From: JBDKVA01 sp039679375
Lineage (GTDB): Bacteria; Bacillota; Clostridia; Acetivibrionales; DTU013
Length of the DNA: 64,000 nt
Assembly (NCBI GenBank): GCA_039679375.1
Contig: JBDKVA010000020.1
Coordinates: 1 to 64,000, forward strand
Reading direction: 5' to 3'
Numbering within the stretch: the stretch's first letter is position 1; each line of letters begins with the position of its first letter. A program made the position numbers and the translations under genes. Positions 39,521 to 47,641 of this stretch are shown here, in pieces. The notes beneath the pieces are model-generated. The model made no database searches, was not told the DNA's origin, and saw only the letters and a list, made by a program, of their open reading frames with translations.

Positions 39521-40423
39521 ATGGCCTATATATGTATTGCTTTTTTCATAATAAGCTTCCTGCTTGCCGCACGCTTATATTTTATCCGGCGGGCAATAAA
39601 CTCTGCCAGGAGACAGATGGAAGAAATTGAGGAACATCCGGAAAGAAATCGGCAATTGAAGGCGTTTACCGCAAATCGTGAGATAGAGCGATTAATTGTT
39701 AAAATAAATGACATATATCAGGCAAGGCAGCAGGAGCGGATCATATATCAAAGAAGAGAGACACAAATACGGCGCGAAATCGAAAATATATCACACGATC
39801 TCAGGACGCCGCTTACTTCGATTATAGGATACGTGGATCTGATTCAGGATAAACAGACTCAGGAAGTGGAACGGGAAAACTATCTGAACATAATTAAAAA
39901 GAGAGCGAGGATACTTCAAGGGTTTATTCGAGATTTCTATGAATTGTCAAGAATCGAAGCCGACGATTATCCGTTTGTTCTTGATATAATAAATGTGCAA
40001 AATATTTTAAGCGAGGTTGCTGTTGCATATTACAATGAATTTAATAAAAAGAAAATCAATGTTGAAATTGATATGGATGAAAAGCCATGTTATATTATTG
40101 CAGACAAGATTCAGTTCAACAGAATTTTGAATAATCTTATCCAAAACGCATTAAAATATTCCCATAGCCAATTTGCTATAAAACAATACATTCTGGATGG
40201 AAAGTGCATTATTCAGTTTCGTAATGATAAGGGCGAAATGAAAGAGGATGAACTGAAATACATATTTGACCGTTTCTATACCGGGGATTCATCCCGCAAC
40301 AGCAAAAGCACCGGATTAGGCCTGACAATATCAAAGCTGTTGGTTGAACGGATGAAGGGGAACATCGAAGCAAGATTGGAAGGGGATTTTTTTATTATTG
40401 AGCTATGCTGGAAAGTACAATAA
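39521..40423 (+). CDS. sensor histidine kinase of the exporter module
   Basis: A 300-residue kinase with one N-terminal membrane helix (IAFFIISFLLAARLYFI, residues ~4-22), a short cytosolic coil, the dimerisation His in ISHDLRTPLTSIIGYVDLIQ (~residues 89-108) and a complete ATPase domain: FNRILNNLIQNALKYS, FDRFYTGDSSRNSKSTGLGLTI. The lack of an extracellular domain suggests it senses through a partner, like BceS-type kinases. AAAGGAGG precedes the ATG by ~11 bases. It is the last gene on this strand before a bidirectional terminator and likely phosphorylates the regulator at 36783. Confidence 0.86.
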   Translation: MAYICIAFFIISFLLAARLYFIRRAINSARRQMEEIEEHPERNRQLKAFTANREIERLIVKINDIYQARQQERIIYQRRETQIRREIENISHDLRTPLTSIIGYVDLIQDKQTQEVERENYLNIIKKRARILQGFIRDFYELSRIEADDYPFVLDIINVQNILSEVAVAYYNEFNKKKINVEIDMDEKPCYIIADKIQFNRILNNLIQNALKYSHSQFAIKQYILDGKCIIQFRNDKGEMKEDELKYIFDRFYTGDSSRNSKSTGLGLTISKLLVERMKGNIEARLEGDFFIIELCWKVQ

Positions 40424-40454
40424 ATGGGGCACAAATTCCTTTCTGCAGACAAAT

Positions 40455-40487
40455 AAACAAAACCGGCAGTGCATGCCGGTTTTGTTT
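40455..40487. terminator. bidirectional intrinsic terminator
   Basis: Perfect 14-bp arms 40455-40468 and 40474-40487 (AAACAAAACCGGCA) with a GTGCA loop, U-rich on both strands. It sits between the convergent kinase and ferritin-like genes. Confidence 0.88.
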
Positions 40488-40800
40488 ACTGCAGAGGGGT
40501 CTGGAAATTCTGAGATTGCTGCTGCTGAATAAGCTGCTTCCCTTTTTCGGTGTATTCAGCATCTTTGGGGCTTAAAATATTGAGCAATTGCTGCAATTCG
40601 CCAACATGCTTTCTTTCCTCATCAGCAATATGATACAGGATTTTCTTTGCTCTTTCATCGTTTGTTGCCATTGAATGGGCTTCATACCCGATAATTGCTT
40701 CAAGCTCTCCCGCTATGTCAACACGAAGAGCCTGAAGCAATTCTTCATTGGACATCTGCTTTGGGACATTAGCTATAAAAGGGTTTCCTAGTAACGCCAT
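40486..40800 (-). CDS. small ferritin-like / rubrerythrin-like protein
   Basis: A 104-residue, two-helix ferritin-like protein. The metal-binding pattern is ELEAIIGYEAHS (~residues 30-41) and HIADEERKHVGELQQLL (~residues 56-72, ExxH), followed by a Gln-rich tail (LIQQQQSQNFQTP). This resembles half-ferritins that pair to make a full four-helix site, including encapsulated ferritin-like proteins, but no encapsulin is in the window and no C-terminal targeting peptide is obvious. ATG 40800 was chosen because AAGAGG lies 9 bases upstream; the frame from 40809 is too close to it. The neighbours upstream are iron-uptake genes on the opposite strand, so iron storage or detoxification fits. Confidence 0.7.
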   Translation of the reverse strand: MALLGNPFIANVPKQMSNEELLQALRVDIAGELEAIIGYEAHSMATNDERAKKILYHIADEERKHVGELQQLLNILSPKDAEYTEKGKQLIQQQQSQNFQTPLQ

Positions 40801-40905
40801 ATAAACCATCCTCTTATTAATATATTAATAGTATTTTTTACAGGTTATAAAATAATATGCATTAACAAAACAGCTGTTAATTCATGGTTTGTTATTCAAA
40901 TGATA

Positions 40906-40966
40906 TTGACAATCCCATTCAGTTAGGATACACTAACTCATATAGTTAGTGTATCCTAACTGAATG
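40906..40966 (+). promoter_or_regulatory. feo promoter with DtxR-type double operator
   Basis: TTGACA (40906-40911), 17 bases, TACACT (40929-40934). A perfect palindrome of 23-bp arms (40916-40938 and 40944-40966, 5-base centre) covers the spacer and -10. Each arm contains a TTAG-N6-CTAA box (40923-40936 and 40946-40959), the half-symmetric pattern of DtxR/MntR-family operators. The same box is at the NRAMP promoter (45687). Metal-dependent repression is very likely. Confidence 0.8.
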
Positions 40967-41004
40967 AATCGACATATATACTTTGTAAAGGGGGCTGCAA
41001 CAAT

Positions 41005-41244
41005 ATGACACTGGATAAGTTGCCTGTAGGAGAGACAGCAATAATCACAAGAGTCGGTGGCGAAGGAGTCTTGCGCTGCAGGCTTTTGGATATGGGGATA
41101 ATACCCAAAACAAAGGTTGTGGTTGGCAAGATTGCTCCTTTAGGTGATCCGATAGAAATACGAATCAGAGATTACACGCTTACGCTCCGTATGGAAGATG
41201 CTGAGAAGATAGAAATCAGACAGGTGGAGGCTGACAGATCATGA
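41005..41244 (+). CDS. feoA: ferrous iron transport protein A
   Basis: A 79-residue SH3-like protein: LDKLPVGETAIITRVGGEGV, RLLDMGIIPKTKVVVGKIAP and LTLRMEDAEKIEI are the FeoA signatures. FeoA associates with FeoB in the cytosol and affects Fe2+ transport. GGGGG precedes the ATG. The stop overlaps the feoB start by 4 bases. It is the first gene behind the DtxR-type operator. Confidence 0.92.
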   Translation: MTLDKLPVGETAIITRVGGEGVLRCRLLDMGIIPKTKVVVGKIAPLGDPIEIRIRDYTLTLRMEDAEKIEIRQVEADRS

Positions 41245-43259
41245 TACTTGCTTTGGTAGGAAATCAGAATTGCGGTAAGACTACATTGTTTAATCATTTG
41301 ACCGGTTCGAATCAGCATGTAGGAAATTTTCCAGGTGTGACTGTTGATCAAAAAGTAGGAGAGATCCGTTCTTCGAAGAATGTATCCGTGGTGGACTTGC
41401 CTGGAATATATTCCATTCGTCCATATACAAATGAAGAAATCGTAACACGCGACTTTATTCTCAACAACAAGCCTGATGGTATAATAAATATTGTGGATGC
41501 TACTAATATTGAGCGTAATCTGTACCTTACGTTGCAGCTTGTAGAGATGCATATACCAATGGTGCTTGCATTGAACATGATGGATGAGGTAAGGAACAAC
41601 AGTGGTACGGTTGATATTGATAAAATGTCCAATGAACTGGGAATACCTATTGTACCTATAAGTGCATCAAAGAATGAAGGCATTGATGAACTGACAGCTA
41701 AAATGATCAGCACAGCTAAAAACAAAATATGTCCTAAAAAAATTGATTTTTGTGAATCGGGGCCTGTTCACAGATGTATACACGCCGTGTCCCACCTTAT
41801 TGAGGACCATGCGGAGAATTGCGGGATGGCGGCCAGATTTGCAGCAACAAAAATTATTGAAGGTGACGCAGATATCATCTTGAGATTGGAGCTGAATCAA
41901 AATGAACTGGATATGATTGAGCATAGTATCGTTGAGATGGAGACTGAGCATGGAATGGATAGGAATGCAGCTCTTGCAGGTATGCGATACGATTTTATTG
42001 AGAAAGTATGCATGCGCACGGTGATTAAATGCAAGGAAAGCAAGGAGCACATCAGAAGCGTAAAAATCGATGGCATTCTTACCAACAAATATCTTGCAAT
42101 CCCAATATTTCTAGGAATGATGCTTACAATTTTCTGGCTTACATTCAGTGTAATCGGCACTTTTTTAAGTGATTTACTTGCATTGGGCATATCAGCAATG
42201 ACAAATCTGGTTGATGCCGGACTGACGCAGTATGGAATAAACCATGTTGTGCACAGTCTTGTTGTGGACGGGATATTTGCAGGGGTTGGCAGTGTTGTGA
42301 GTTTTCTTCCGATTATTATAACACTGTTTTTCTTTCTTTCCATCCTTGAAGACACCGGCTACATGGCCCGAGTAGCCTATGTTATGGATAAACTGATGCG
42401 TAAAATCGGTTTGTCCGGCAGAAGCTTTGTTCCGATGCTCATAGGCTTTGGCTGTACTGTTCCTGCTGTCATGTCTGCCCGCACTCTGCCGTCGGAGCGG
42501 GATCGCAAAATGACTATCATACTGACCCCATTTATGAGTTGCTCTGCAAAGATTCCAATATATGCCGTATTCACAGCTGCTTTCTTTACCAGATATAAAG
42601 CGCTGGTAATGATTGGACTTTATATCATGGGTATACTTGTTGGTATTCTGACTGCGCTCATTTCCAATAAGACTGTTTTTCAAGGAAAGCCTGTTCCATT
42701 TGTTATGGAACTTCCGAATTACCGTATCCCATCTGCAAAGAGTGTGCTGCTTTTGATGTGGGAGAAGGCCAGGGACTTTTTACAGAAAGCATTTACTGTT
42801 ATATTTGTGGCGACGATCATCATTTGGCTTTTGCAGACTTTTGATAAAAAACTAAATGTGGTTACAGACAGTTCATATAGTCTGCTTGCGATGATAGGCA
42901 AATTGATTGCACCTGTATTTATACCTCTGGGCTTTAATGACTGGCGAATTTCTACCGCATTAATTACGGGATTTACTGCTAAGGAAGCTGTTATTAGCAC
43001 TATGAGCGTCTTGACAGGCACGTCGGTCGCCGAACTTGGCGCAACTTTAAGCAATTTGTTCACACCGCTGACAGCAATTAGCTTTCTGGTATTCACTTTG
43101 CTTTATACACCATGTGCTGCAGCCATTGCTACAATCAGAAGAGAACTTAATTCCGGGATACAGGCGATAGTTGTTATTGTGGCGCAATGCAGTGTTGCCT
43201 GGGTTACGGCATTTGCAGTTTATCGTCTTTGCAGCTTTATAATAGGAGTGTGTATATGA
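41241..43259 (+). CDS. feoB: ferrous iron transport protein B
   Basis: A 672-residue Fe2+ transporter with an N-terminal G domain: G1 GNQNCGKTTLF (~residues 7-17), G2 in FPGVTVDQK, G3 DLPGIY, G4 NMMDE and the following spacer, then about ten membrane helices with the Gate motifs (GFGCTVPAVMSARTL and a second gate GFTAKEAVIST). Length is slightly below the usual ~700-770, consistent with Clostridia-type FeoB. It overlaps feoA by 4 bases and the Cys-rich partner by 4 bases, so the three are one operon. It is repressed by iron through the 40906 operator. Confidence 0.95.
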   Translation: MILALVGNQNCGKTTLFNHLTGSNQHVGNFPGVTVDQKVGEIRSSKNVSVVDLPGIYSIRPYTNEEIVTRDFILNNKPDGIINIVDATNIERNLYLTLQLVEMHIPMVLALNMMDEVRNNSGTVDIDKMSNELGIPIVPISASKNEGIDELTAKMISTAKNKICPKKIDFCESGPVHRCIHAVSHLIEDHAENCGMAARFAATKIIEGDADIILRLELNQNELDMIEHSIVEMETEHGMDRNAALAGMRYDFIEKVCMRTVIKCKESKEHIRSVKIDGILTNKYLAIPIFLGMMLTIFWLTFSVIGTFLSDLLALGISAMTNLVDAGLTQYGINHVVHSLVVDGIFAGVGSVVSFLPIIITLFFFLSILEDTGYMARVAYVMDKLMRKIGLSGRSFVPMLIGFGCTVPAVMSARTLPSERDRKMTIILTPFMSCSAKIPIYAVFTAAFFTRYKALVMIGLYIMGILVGILTALISNKTVFQGKPVPFVMELPNYRIPSAKSVLLLMWEKARDFLQKAFTVIFVATIIIWLLQTFDKKLNVVTDSSYSLLAMIGKLIAPVFIPLGFNDWRISTALITGFTAKEAVISTMSVLTGTSVAELGATLSNLFTPLTAISFLVFTLLYTPCAAAIATIRRELNSGIQAIVVIVAQCSVAWVTAFAVYRLCSFIIGVCI

Positions 43260-43462
43260 TAATTATGGACTATTTCATTGTTTCACTTATTTTAATATGG
43301 TTCATCGTGGCTTTTCAGTATATAATATGTATAAAGAAGCAGGGTAAAAGCATATGCTGCGGCAGTTGCCGCTCATGTTGCAAGGATTGCCGGATATGCA
43401 GTAAGGGTAAAACAGGAGTTGAACTCAATGAGAATACTGGAAGCGGCGGAAAATTATCTTGA
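43256..43462 (+). CDS. FeoB-associated Cys-rich membrane protein
   Basis: A 68-residue protein with one membrane helix (YFIVSLILIWFIVAFQYIIC, ~residues 6-25) followed by a cysteine cluster CCGSCRSCCKDCRICSKGK (~residues 34-52) and a polar tail. It is the typical third gene of Clostridia feo operons, thought to handle Fe2+ at FeoB. The start at 43256 is supported by AGGAG 8 bases upstream and by the ATGA overlap with the feoB stop; the frame from 43187 is not. The DtxR gene starts inside its last 35 bases. Confidence 0.87.
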   Translation: MIIMDYFIVSLILIWFIVAFQYIICIKKQGKSICCGSCRSCCKDCRICSKGKTGVELNENTGSGGKLS

Positions 43463-43808
43463 AATTATCTTAATAGAGAATGTAAAGCATGGTCATGTGC
43501 GTTCAATTGACATATGCAATTCGCTGAATTATTCCAAGCCGACAGTAAGCGTAATGATGAAGCAGCTGCGCGAAAACGGTTATATTGAAATGGACGCGGA
43601 TGGTTATATTACGCTCACGGATAAAGGCAGCAGCATTGCTGAAAAAATATATGAGCGGCATAGGATATTGGCCGAAGTATTGATGGCGTTGGGCGTTGAT
43701 GAAGAAACCTCCTATAAAGATGCATGCAAGATAGAACATGATATCAGTTCAACAAGCTTTCAAGCTATCAAGAAATATCACTACAAAAACAGGGGTAAAG
43801 AATTATAA
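43428..43808 (+). CDS. DtxR/MntR-family metalloregulator (126 aa)
   Basis: A short DtxR-family repressor. The N-terminal winged helix (residues ~1-60: AAENYLEIILIENVKHGHVR, then NYSKPTVSVMMKQLRENGYI recognition helix) is followed by the metal-binding/dimerisation helices RHRILAEVLMALGV and KIEHDISSTSF with the conserved Glu-His. The C-terminal SH3-like domain is absent, as in MntR/IdeR short forms. The start is ATG 43428 with AGGAG 10 bases upstream; the TTG at 43419 lies too close to it. Encoded in the feo operon, so a good candidate for the repressor that reads TTAG-N6-CTAA. Confidence 0.87.
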   Translation: MRILEAAENYLEIILIENVKHGHVRSIDICNSLNYSKPTVSVMMKQLRENGYIEMDADGYITLTDKGSSIAEKIYERHRILAEVLMALGVDEETSYKDACKIEHDISSTSFQAIKKYHYKNRGKEL

Positions 43809-43891
43809 GTACTATTATGGGTAAAATAAATCTTTAACCAATGTACTCATGCAAATAATGCTTTAAAAATTAAAAAGAAAGGTAAAGCGAT

Positions 43892-44080
43892 ATGGATGGT
43901 AAAAGAGCGGAAGAAATCATGCAGTCCCATGGCGTGATCAATGTAAGCTATAATGGGATGCCTGTATGGATCGAAAGGATCCGGGGCGATATGGCTGAAG
44001 TGACCCTCATCGATATGGAGAGAAAGATAGACGTACACATCGGTGCACTGACGGAAGCCGATCCCATGCAGACCATGTAA
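43892..44080 (+). CDS. sspH: H-type small acid-soluble spore protein
   Basis: A 62-residue SASP of the H family, made in the forespore and protective of spore DNA. It has the family opening MDGKRAEEIMQSHGVINVSY, the GMPVWIERI strand and DVHIGALTEA. It proves that the host lineage sporulates. AGAAAGG lies ~9 bases before the ATG. A 174-bp element with an 11-bp direct repeat separates its stop codon from what looks like its own terminator. Confidence 0.9.
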   Translation: MDGKRAEEIMQSHGVINVSYNGMPVWIERIRGDMAEVTLIDMERKIDVHIGALTEADPMQTM

Positions 44081-44254
44081 TGTGTAACCCCCAGGAGTCT
44101 GCACGGGAATTCCTGCACGCATCTTTTCGCCCATTTTTCCGCCCAAATTCTTTCAAAAAAAGCGTTAATTATCCGGATATTCGCCGTTTTTTTGAAAGTT
44201 TTGGACAAAAAATTGTCTGAAAATCTGCATACGTTAGTTTCCGTGCGGACTCCT
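44081..44254 (+). mobile_element. 174-bp MITE-like insertion with 11-bp flanking direct repeat
   Basis: AGACCATGTAA occurs at 44070-44080 (end of sspH) and again at 44255-44265. Between them lies a 174-bp non-coding segment with inverted repeats AGGAGTCTGCACGGGAA (44093) and its near complement ending at 44254, and an internal hairpin with CTTTCAAAAAAA (44151) pairing to 44187-44198. The right inverted repeat abuts the direct repeat; the left lies 12 bases inside. Target-site duplication is the natural reading, though no transposase or second copy is in the window. Confidence 0.6.
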
Positions 44255-44257
44255 AGA

Positions 44258-44296
44258 CCATGTAACTGCAGCGGTATGCGGCAGTTACATGGTTTT
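44258..44296 (+). terminator. displaced sspH terminator
   Basis: CCATGTAACTGC (44258-44269) pairs with GCAGTTACATGG (44281-44292), then TTTT. The first arm repeats the sspH stop region, which suggests that this was originally the end of sspH. Confidence 0.7.
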
Positions 44297-44316
44297 CGGT
44301 GAAAAAGCACAGCCCC

Positions 44317-45516
44317 TTAAACTTGCCCGGTAAACGTGAAAAATAGCAGCATAGCATTTGCTGCTATTATTATGCCTGTAATTATCCATCCCATCACATT
44401 TGTTACAGGTTTATTTACCAGGGAACCCATTATATCTTTACGCTTTGTAATAAGCAGCATGGGAATGATAGCGAACGGTAGCATGAAGCTTAAAGTCACC
44501 TGGCTTAAAACAAGAGCCTGCATCGGATTTATGCCTAGTATGATTATGAGCATTCCGGGAAACATGGTTACAAGCCTGGTTGCAATATCATTTATTTTTA
44601 GTCCCACAAATCCTTGCATTATGGTCTGACCTGCCATAGTTCCAACTGCGGATGAAGAAAGTCCGGAAGCAATAAGTGCCAGACCGAAAGCGCCGCTGGA
44701 TGCGGCTCCCAGTAATGGCGATAAAGATTGATGAGCTTCCTCGATCGTGTCAACGATCATGCCATTCCTGAAAAAAACAGCAGCAGATACAACAACCATG
44801 GCCGCATTTACTATAAAAGCGATATTCATTGCAATAGTGATATCTATTCTTTCCATTTTGAAATGCCTTTTTTTATCCTCTTCCGTCAAATCTTTATTTC
44901 TATGTTGTACAAGCTGAGAATGCAAATAGATAACGTGGGGCATCACTGTAGCGCCAAGCATTCCAACTGCTATGAGTACGGCTTCGCCATCGGGCAGGGA
45001 CGGAATCAAAATATGCAATCCTGCATAAGCCCAATCCGGCTTTGCTAAAAAAAGCTCAATGGTATAAGATGCACAAATGACTGCAATTAATATTGAGATG
45101 ATGACTTCTACAACCCTTTGACCGTATTTTCCCATGTAAACAATTAAGAAAGTCAAAATCGCAGTTATAATTCCGGCATATACCATTGGAATATGGAACA
45201 GCAAATAGAATCCTAAAGTACCGCCAAGAAATTCTGCAAGGTCAGTTGCCATTGCTGCAAGTTCTGCAACTATCCAAAAGCACCAATTGGTTTTTCTGGA
45301 AAATATTTTTCCGCACATTTGGGGCAGATTATATCCTGTTGCTATACCAAGCTTTGCTGACATGGATTGAAGAAAAATTGCCATCAAATTACTCCACAAG
45401 ATAACCCATAACAGATTGTAGTTGAATTTTGAACCTCCGCTTATATTGGTTGCGAAATTACCAGGATCAATATAAGCAACACTTACAATAAAAGCAGGGC
45501 CAAGAAATTTAATCAA
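44317..45516 (-). CDS. mntH-like: NRAMP-family divalent metal transporter
   Basis: A 399-residue NRAMP transporter. TM1 carries the metal motif SVAYIDPGNFATNI (Asp-Pro-Gly-Asn), TM6 has GMLGATVMPHVIYLHSQL (Met-Pro-His), and about eleven membrane helices are predicted. It takes up Mn2+ or Fe2+ with protons. The start is unclear: TTG at 45516 has no ribosome site, and the open frame continues back through residues with no ATG to a GAGAGG at ~45635, where only rare codons (ATT) could start. A frameshift at the 5' end or unusual initiation is possible. A DtxR-type box lies upstream at 45687. Confidence 0.87.
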   Translation of the reverse strand: MIKFLGPAFIVSVAYIDPGNFATNISGGSKFNYNLLWVILWSNLMAIFLQSMSAKLGIATGYNLPQMCGKIFSRKTNWCFWIVAELAAMATDLAEFLGGTLGFYLLFHIPMVYAGIITAILTFLIVYMGKYGQRVVEVIISILIAVICASYTIELFLAKPDWAYAGLHILIPSLPDGEAVLIAVGMLGATVMPHVIYLHSQLVQHRNKDLTEEDKKRHFKMERIDITIAMNIAFIVNAAMVVVSAAVFFRNGMIVDTIEEAHQSLSPLLGAASSGAFGLALIASGLSSSAVGTMAGQTIMQGFVGLKINDIATRLVTMFPGMLIIILGINPMQALVLSQVTLSFMLPFAIIPMLLITKRKDIMGSLVNKPVTNVMGWIITGIIIAANAMLLFFTFTGQV

Positions 45517-45686
45517 AGTTTTAAGCTTGATTAAAATGCCGCTATTGCTTTCAGCCCTGACCCTTCTTATAATAAACTGTTCCGCTTGGGAACCAGCGGC
45601 CTGAACATAGTTTTCTTTAATAATTTTAAAGCACCTCTCTTGTATCTGATTTCTTTAAAATAAATAAGTTTAGACATATAATAACT

Positions 45687-45700
45687 TTAGTTCAGCCTAA
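45687..45700 (-). promoter_or_regulatory. TTAG-N6-CTAA box at the NRAMP promoter
   Basis: On the minus strand TTAGGCTGAACTAA, the same TTAG-N6-CTAA pattern as the two feo boxes. It lies ~170 bases before the annotated NRAMP start, near possible -10 sequences (TTATAT). Points to common metal-dependent control. Confidence 0.6.
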
Positions 45701-45769
45701 TTTTGTTTACCTAACCTACAATATGTGTAAACAATAAAATGTGTTACATGGCATATCTATATACTTTTT

Positions 45770-46249
45770 TTATCCCATATTATATTGTGAGAATTGCTCG
45801 AATTTCTTAACGATATCGGGGTTTTGTTCGAGAAATTTATTGAAAATATTGATCTTTTGAAGTGTTGCTGCCGAAATATTATGCTCGATCAGCTCTGTTT
45901 CAATTAATGTATTTTCTTTAACACCTAGATTCCTTAGAAATAACTCAATAACATTATGACGCTGCAAAAGAAATTTCCCAATTTCCCTTCCATTTTCGGT
46001 CAAGAAGATGATTCCATATTTCTTATAATCCAGCAGACCCAGCTTATTAAGTTTTTGTACCATTTTTGTAGCAGATGGAGCTGCTACATTCAAAAGGTCG
46101 GAAAGAGTATTTATACGCATATAACCCACAATAAGACTATTCCTGTATATCATTTCAAGATAGTCCTCCATTGATGGAGTAAGGAGCTTTATATTCTGTT
46201 CCAGGAGTTGATAGCCGCGGACTGTATGAAATTTCGATGCTTCCTCCAT
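45770..46249 (-). CDS. second DtxR/MntR-family metalloregulator (159 aa)
   Basis: A 159-residue regulator whose N-terminal ~20 residues are an unusual extension. It is followed by the winged helix (LTPSMEDYLEMIYRNSLIVG, then NVAAPSATKMVQKLNKLGLL) and the metal-binding/dimerisation helices LLQRHNVIELFLRNLGV and TELIEHNISAATL (Glu-His pair). No C-terminal SH3 domain. Located upstream of the NRAMP gene on the same strand, so it may be the Mn2+ sensor, while the feo-linked paralogue reads Fe2+. Ribosome site is weak (GTGATTTA). Confidence 0.82.
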   Translation of the reverse strand: MEEASKFHTVRGYQLLEQNIKLLTPSMEDYLEMIYRNSLIVGYMRINTLSDLLNVAAPSATKMVQKLNKLGLLDYKKYGIIFLTENGREIGKFLLQRHNVIELFLRNLGVKENTLIETELIEHNISAATLQKINIFNKFLEQNPDIVKKFEQFSQYNMG

Positions 46250-46398
46250 TAAATCACAGCCTTAAAAACCTGCTTAGTATTTTCCCAATAACAATTATAT
46301 TCGCAACACATGTATTTTATATATTAGTCGTGTGTAAAACTTTTCTCCCTGCCTTAATAAGAATAAATAAGAAGTTGACTGTGAACAACCCAAATTTG

Positions 46399-46427
46399 TT
46401 GACATTAAATATTGATCTTGCTACAAT
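46399..46427 (+). promoter_or_regulatory. consensus promoter of the WbsX-like gene
   Basis: TTGACA (46399-46404), 17-base spacer, TACAAT (46422-46427), 35 bases before the start at 46463. Confidence 0.75.
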
Positions 46428-46462
46428 AATGACTGAAACGAGTCTCATTTGAGGAGTTTGTA

Positions 46463-47590
46463 ATGAGAAAAGGATATGAGATAGCAGCATATTATTTCCC
46501 GGATTATCACCAGGATGAACGAAATGATAAATGGCACGGACAGGGCTGGACTGAATGGGAACTGGTCAAGAGGGCTGAACCCCGTTTTGAAGGGCACAGA
46601 CAACCCAGGGTACCTTTATGGGGATATGAGGACGAAGCCAGTCCTGAAGTCATGAAAAAGAAAATAAACGCGGCGGCAGACAATGGGATCAGTTCGTTTA
46701 TATTTGACTGGTACTGGTATGAGGACGGGCCATATCTGCAAAAATGCCTTGAAGAGGGATTCCTGAAGGCGGAAAACAACAACAGGCTTAAATTCTCCAT
46801 CATGTGGGCGAATCATGATCTGGCGGACATACATCCTGCGCAAAGAAGCAGGCCGTACAATGTTTTAAGGAAGGGAACGGTATCACGCAAAACTTTTGAA
46901 GAAGCAACAGACCGCATCATTCACACTTACTTTACACATCCGTCGTACTGGAGGGTGAATGGCGGACTATATTTTTCAATATATGAACTTATGAACTTCA
47001 TAAAGGGACTTGGAGGCCTTGATGCTGCCCGGACTGCTCTGGATAATTTCAGAAACAGGGTAAAAGCGGCAGGACTGGGCGAGCTTCATTTGAACGCAGT
47101 AGTCTGGGGTCTTCAGATATTACCTGGAGAAGAGAAAATTACAAGGCCAAATGAATATCTTCACGCACTGGGGTTTGACAGTACAACATCCTATGTTTGG
47201 ATACATCATCAGGAGATGAAGGATTTCCCCAAAAGTTCATATGCTGAAATAAGAGATGCATCCATAAAAGACTACTTGAAGTTTACTAATGAATATGACA
47301 TTCCATATTATCCGAATGTAACTGTGGGATGGGACGCCAGTCCGAGAACTATACAGTCGGATAAATTTGAAAACATGGGATATCCGGCAATGCCCATTCT
47401 TGATGGGAATACGCCTGAGGAGTTCCGTAAGGCACTGGAACAGGCGAAAATATTCCTGGACAGGGGATTGACAAATCCCCGGATACTTACCGTAAATGCA
47501 TGGAACGAATGGACGGAAGGGAGCTACCTGGAGCCTGATACGGAATACGGCATGCGGTACCTTGAGGCAATCAGGGAGGTTTTTGGATAG
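46463..47590 (+). CDS. GH99/WbsX-like glycan-processing protein
   Basis: A 375-residue protein of the WbsX/GH99-like group, a TIM-barrel family related to endo-alpha-mannosidase and O-antigen glycosyl enzymes. It shows AAYYFPDYHQDERNDKWHGQ at the N-terminus, FIFDWYWYEDGPYLQ (~residues 73-87, active-site-like aromatic-acid cluster), a NAVVWGLQ strand and the terminal NAWNEWTEGSYLEPD motif. No signal peptide, so it may act on internalised oligosaccharide. GAGGAG lies 7 bases before the ATG. It starts the carbohydrate locus. Confidence 0.8.
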   Translation: MRKGYEIAAYYFPDYHQDERNDKWHGQGWTEWELVKRAEPRFEGHRQPRVPLWGYEDEASPEVMKKKINAAADNGISSFIFDWYWYEDGPYLQKCLEEGFLKAENNNRLKFSIMWANHDLADIHPAQRSRPYNVLRKGTVSRKTFEEATDRIIHTYFTHPSYWRVNGGLYFSIYELMNFIKGLGGLDAARTALDNFRNRVKAAGLGELHLNAVVWGLQILPGEEKITRPNEYLHALGFDSTTSYVWIHHQEMKDFPKSSYAEIRDASIKDYLKFTNEYDIPYYPNVTVGWDASPRTIQSDKFENMGYPAMPILDGNTPEEFRKALEQAKIFLDRGLTNPRILTVNAWNEWTEGSYLEPDTEYGMRYLEAIREVFG

Positions 47591-47641
47591 AGATCGCACA
47601 GCCGCCTGTAATAATACTTTTATAAATCTGGCATTATGCTT

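Noticed and set aside
40916..40966. Palindrome as a terminator for the ferritin-like gene
   Set aside because: It covers a consensus promoter and has no U-tract; DtxR-type boxes explain it.
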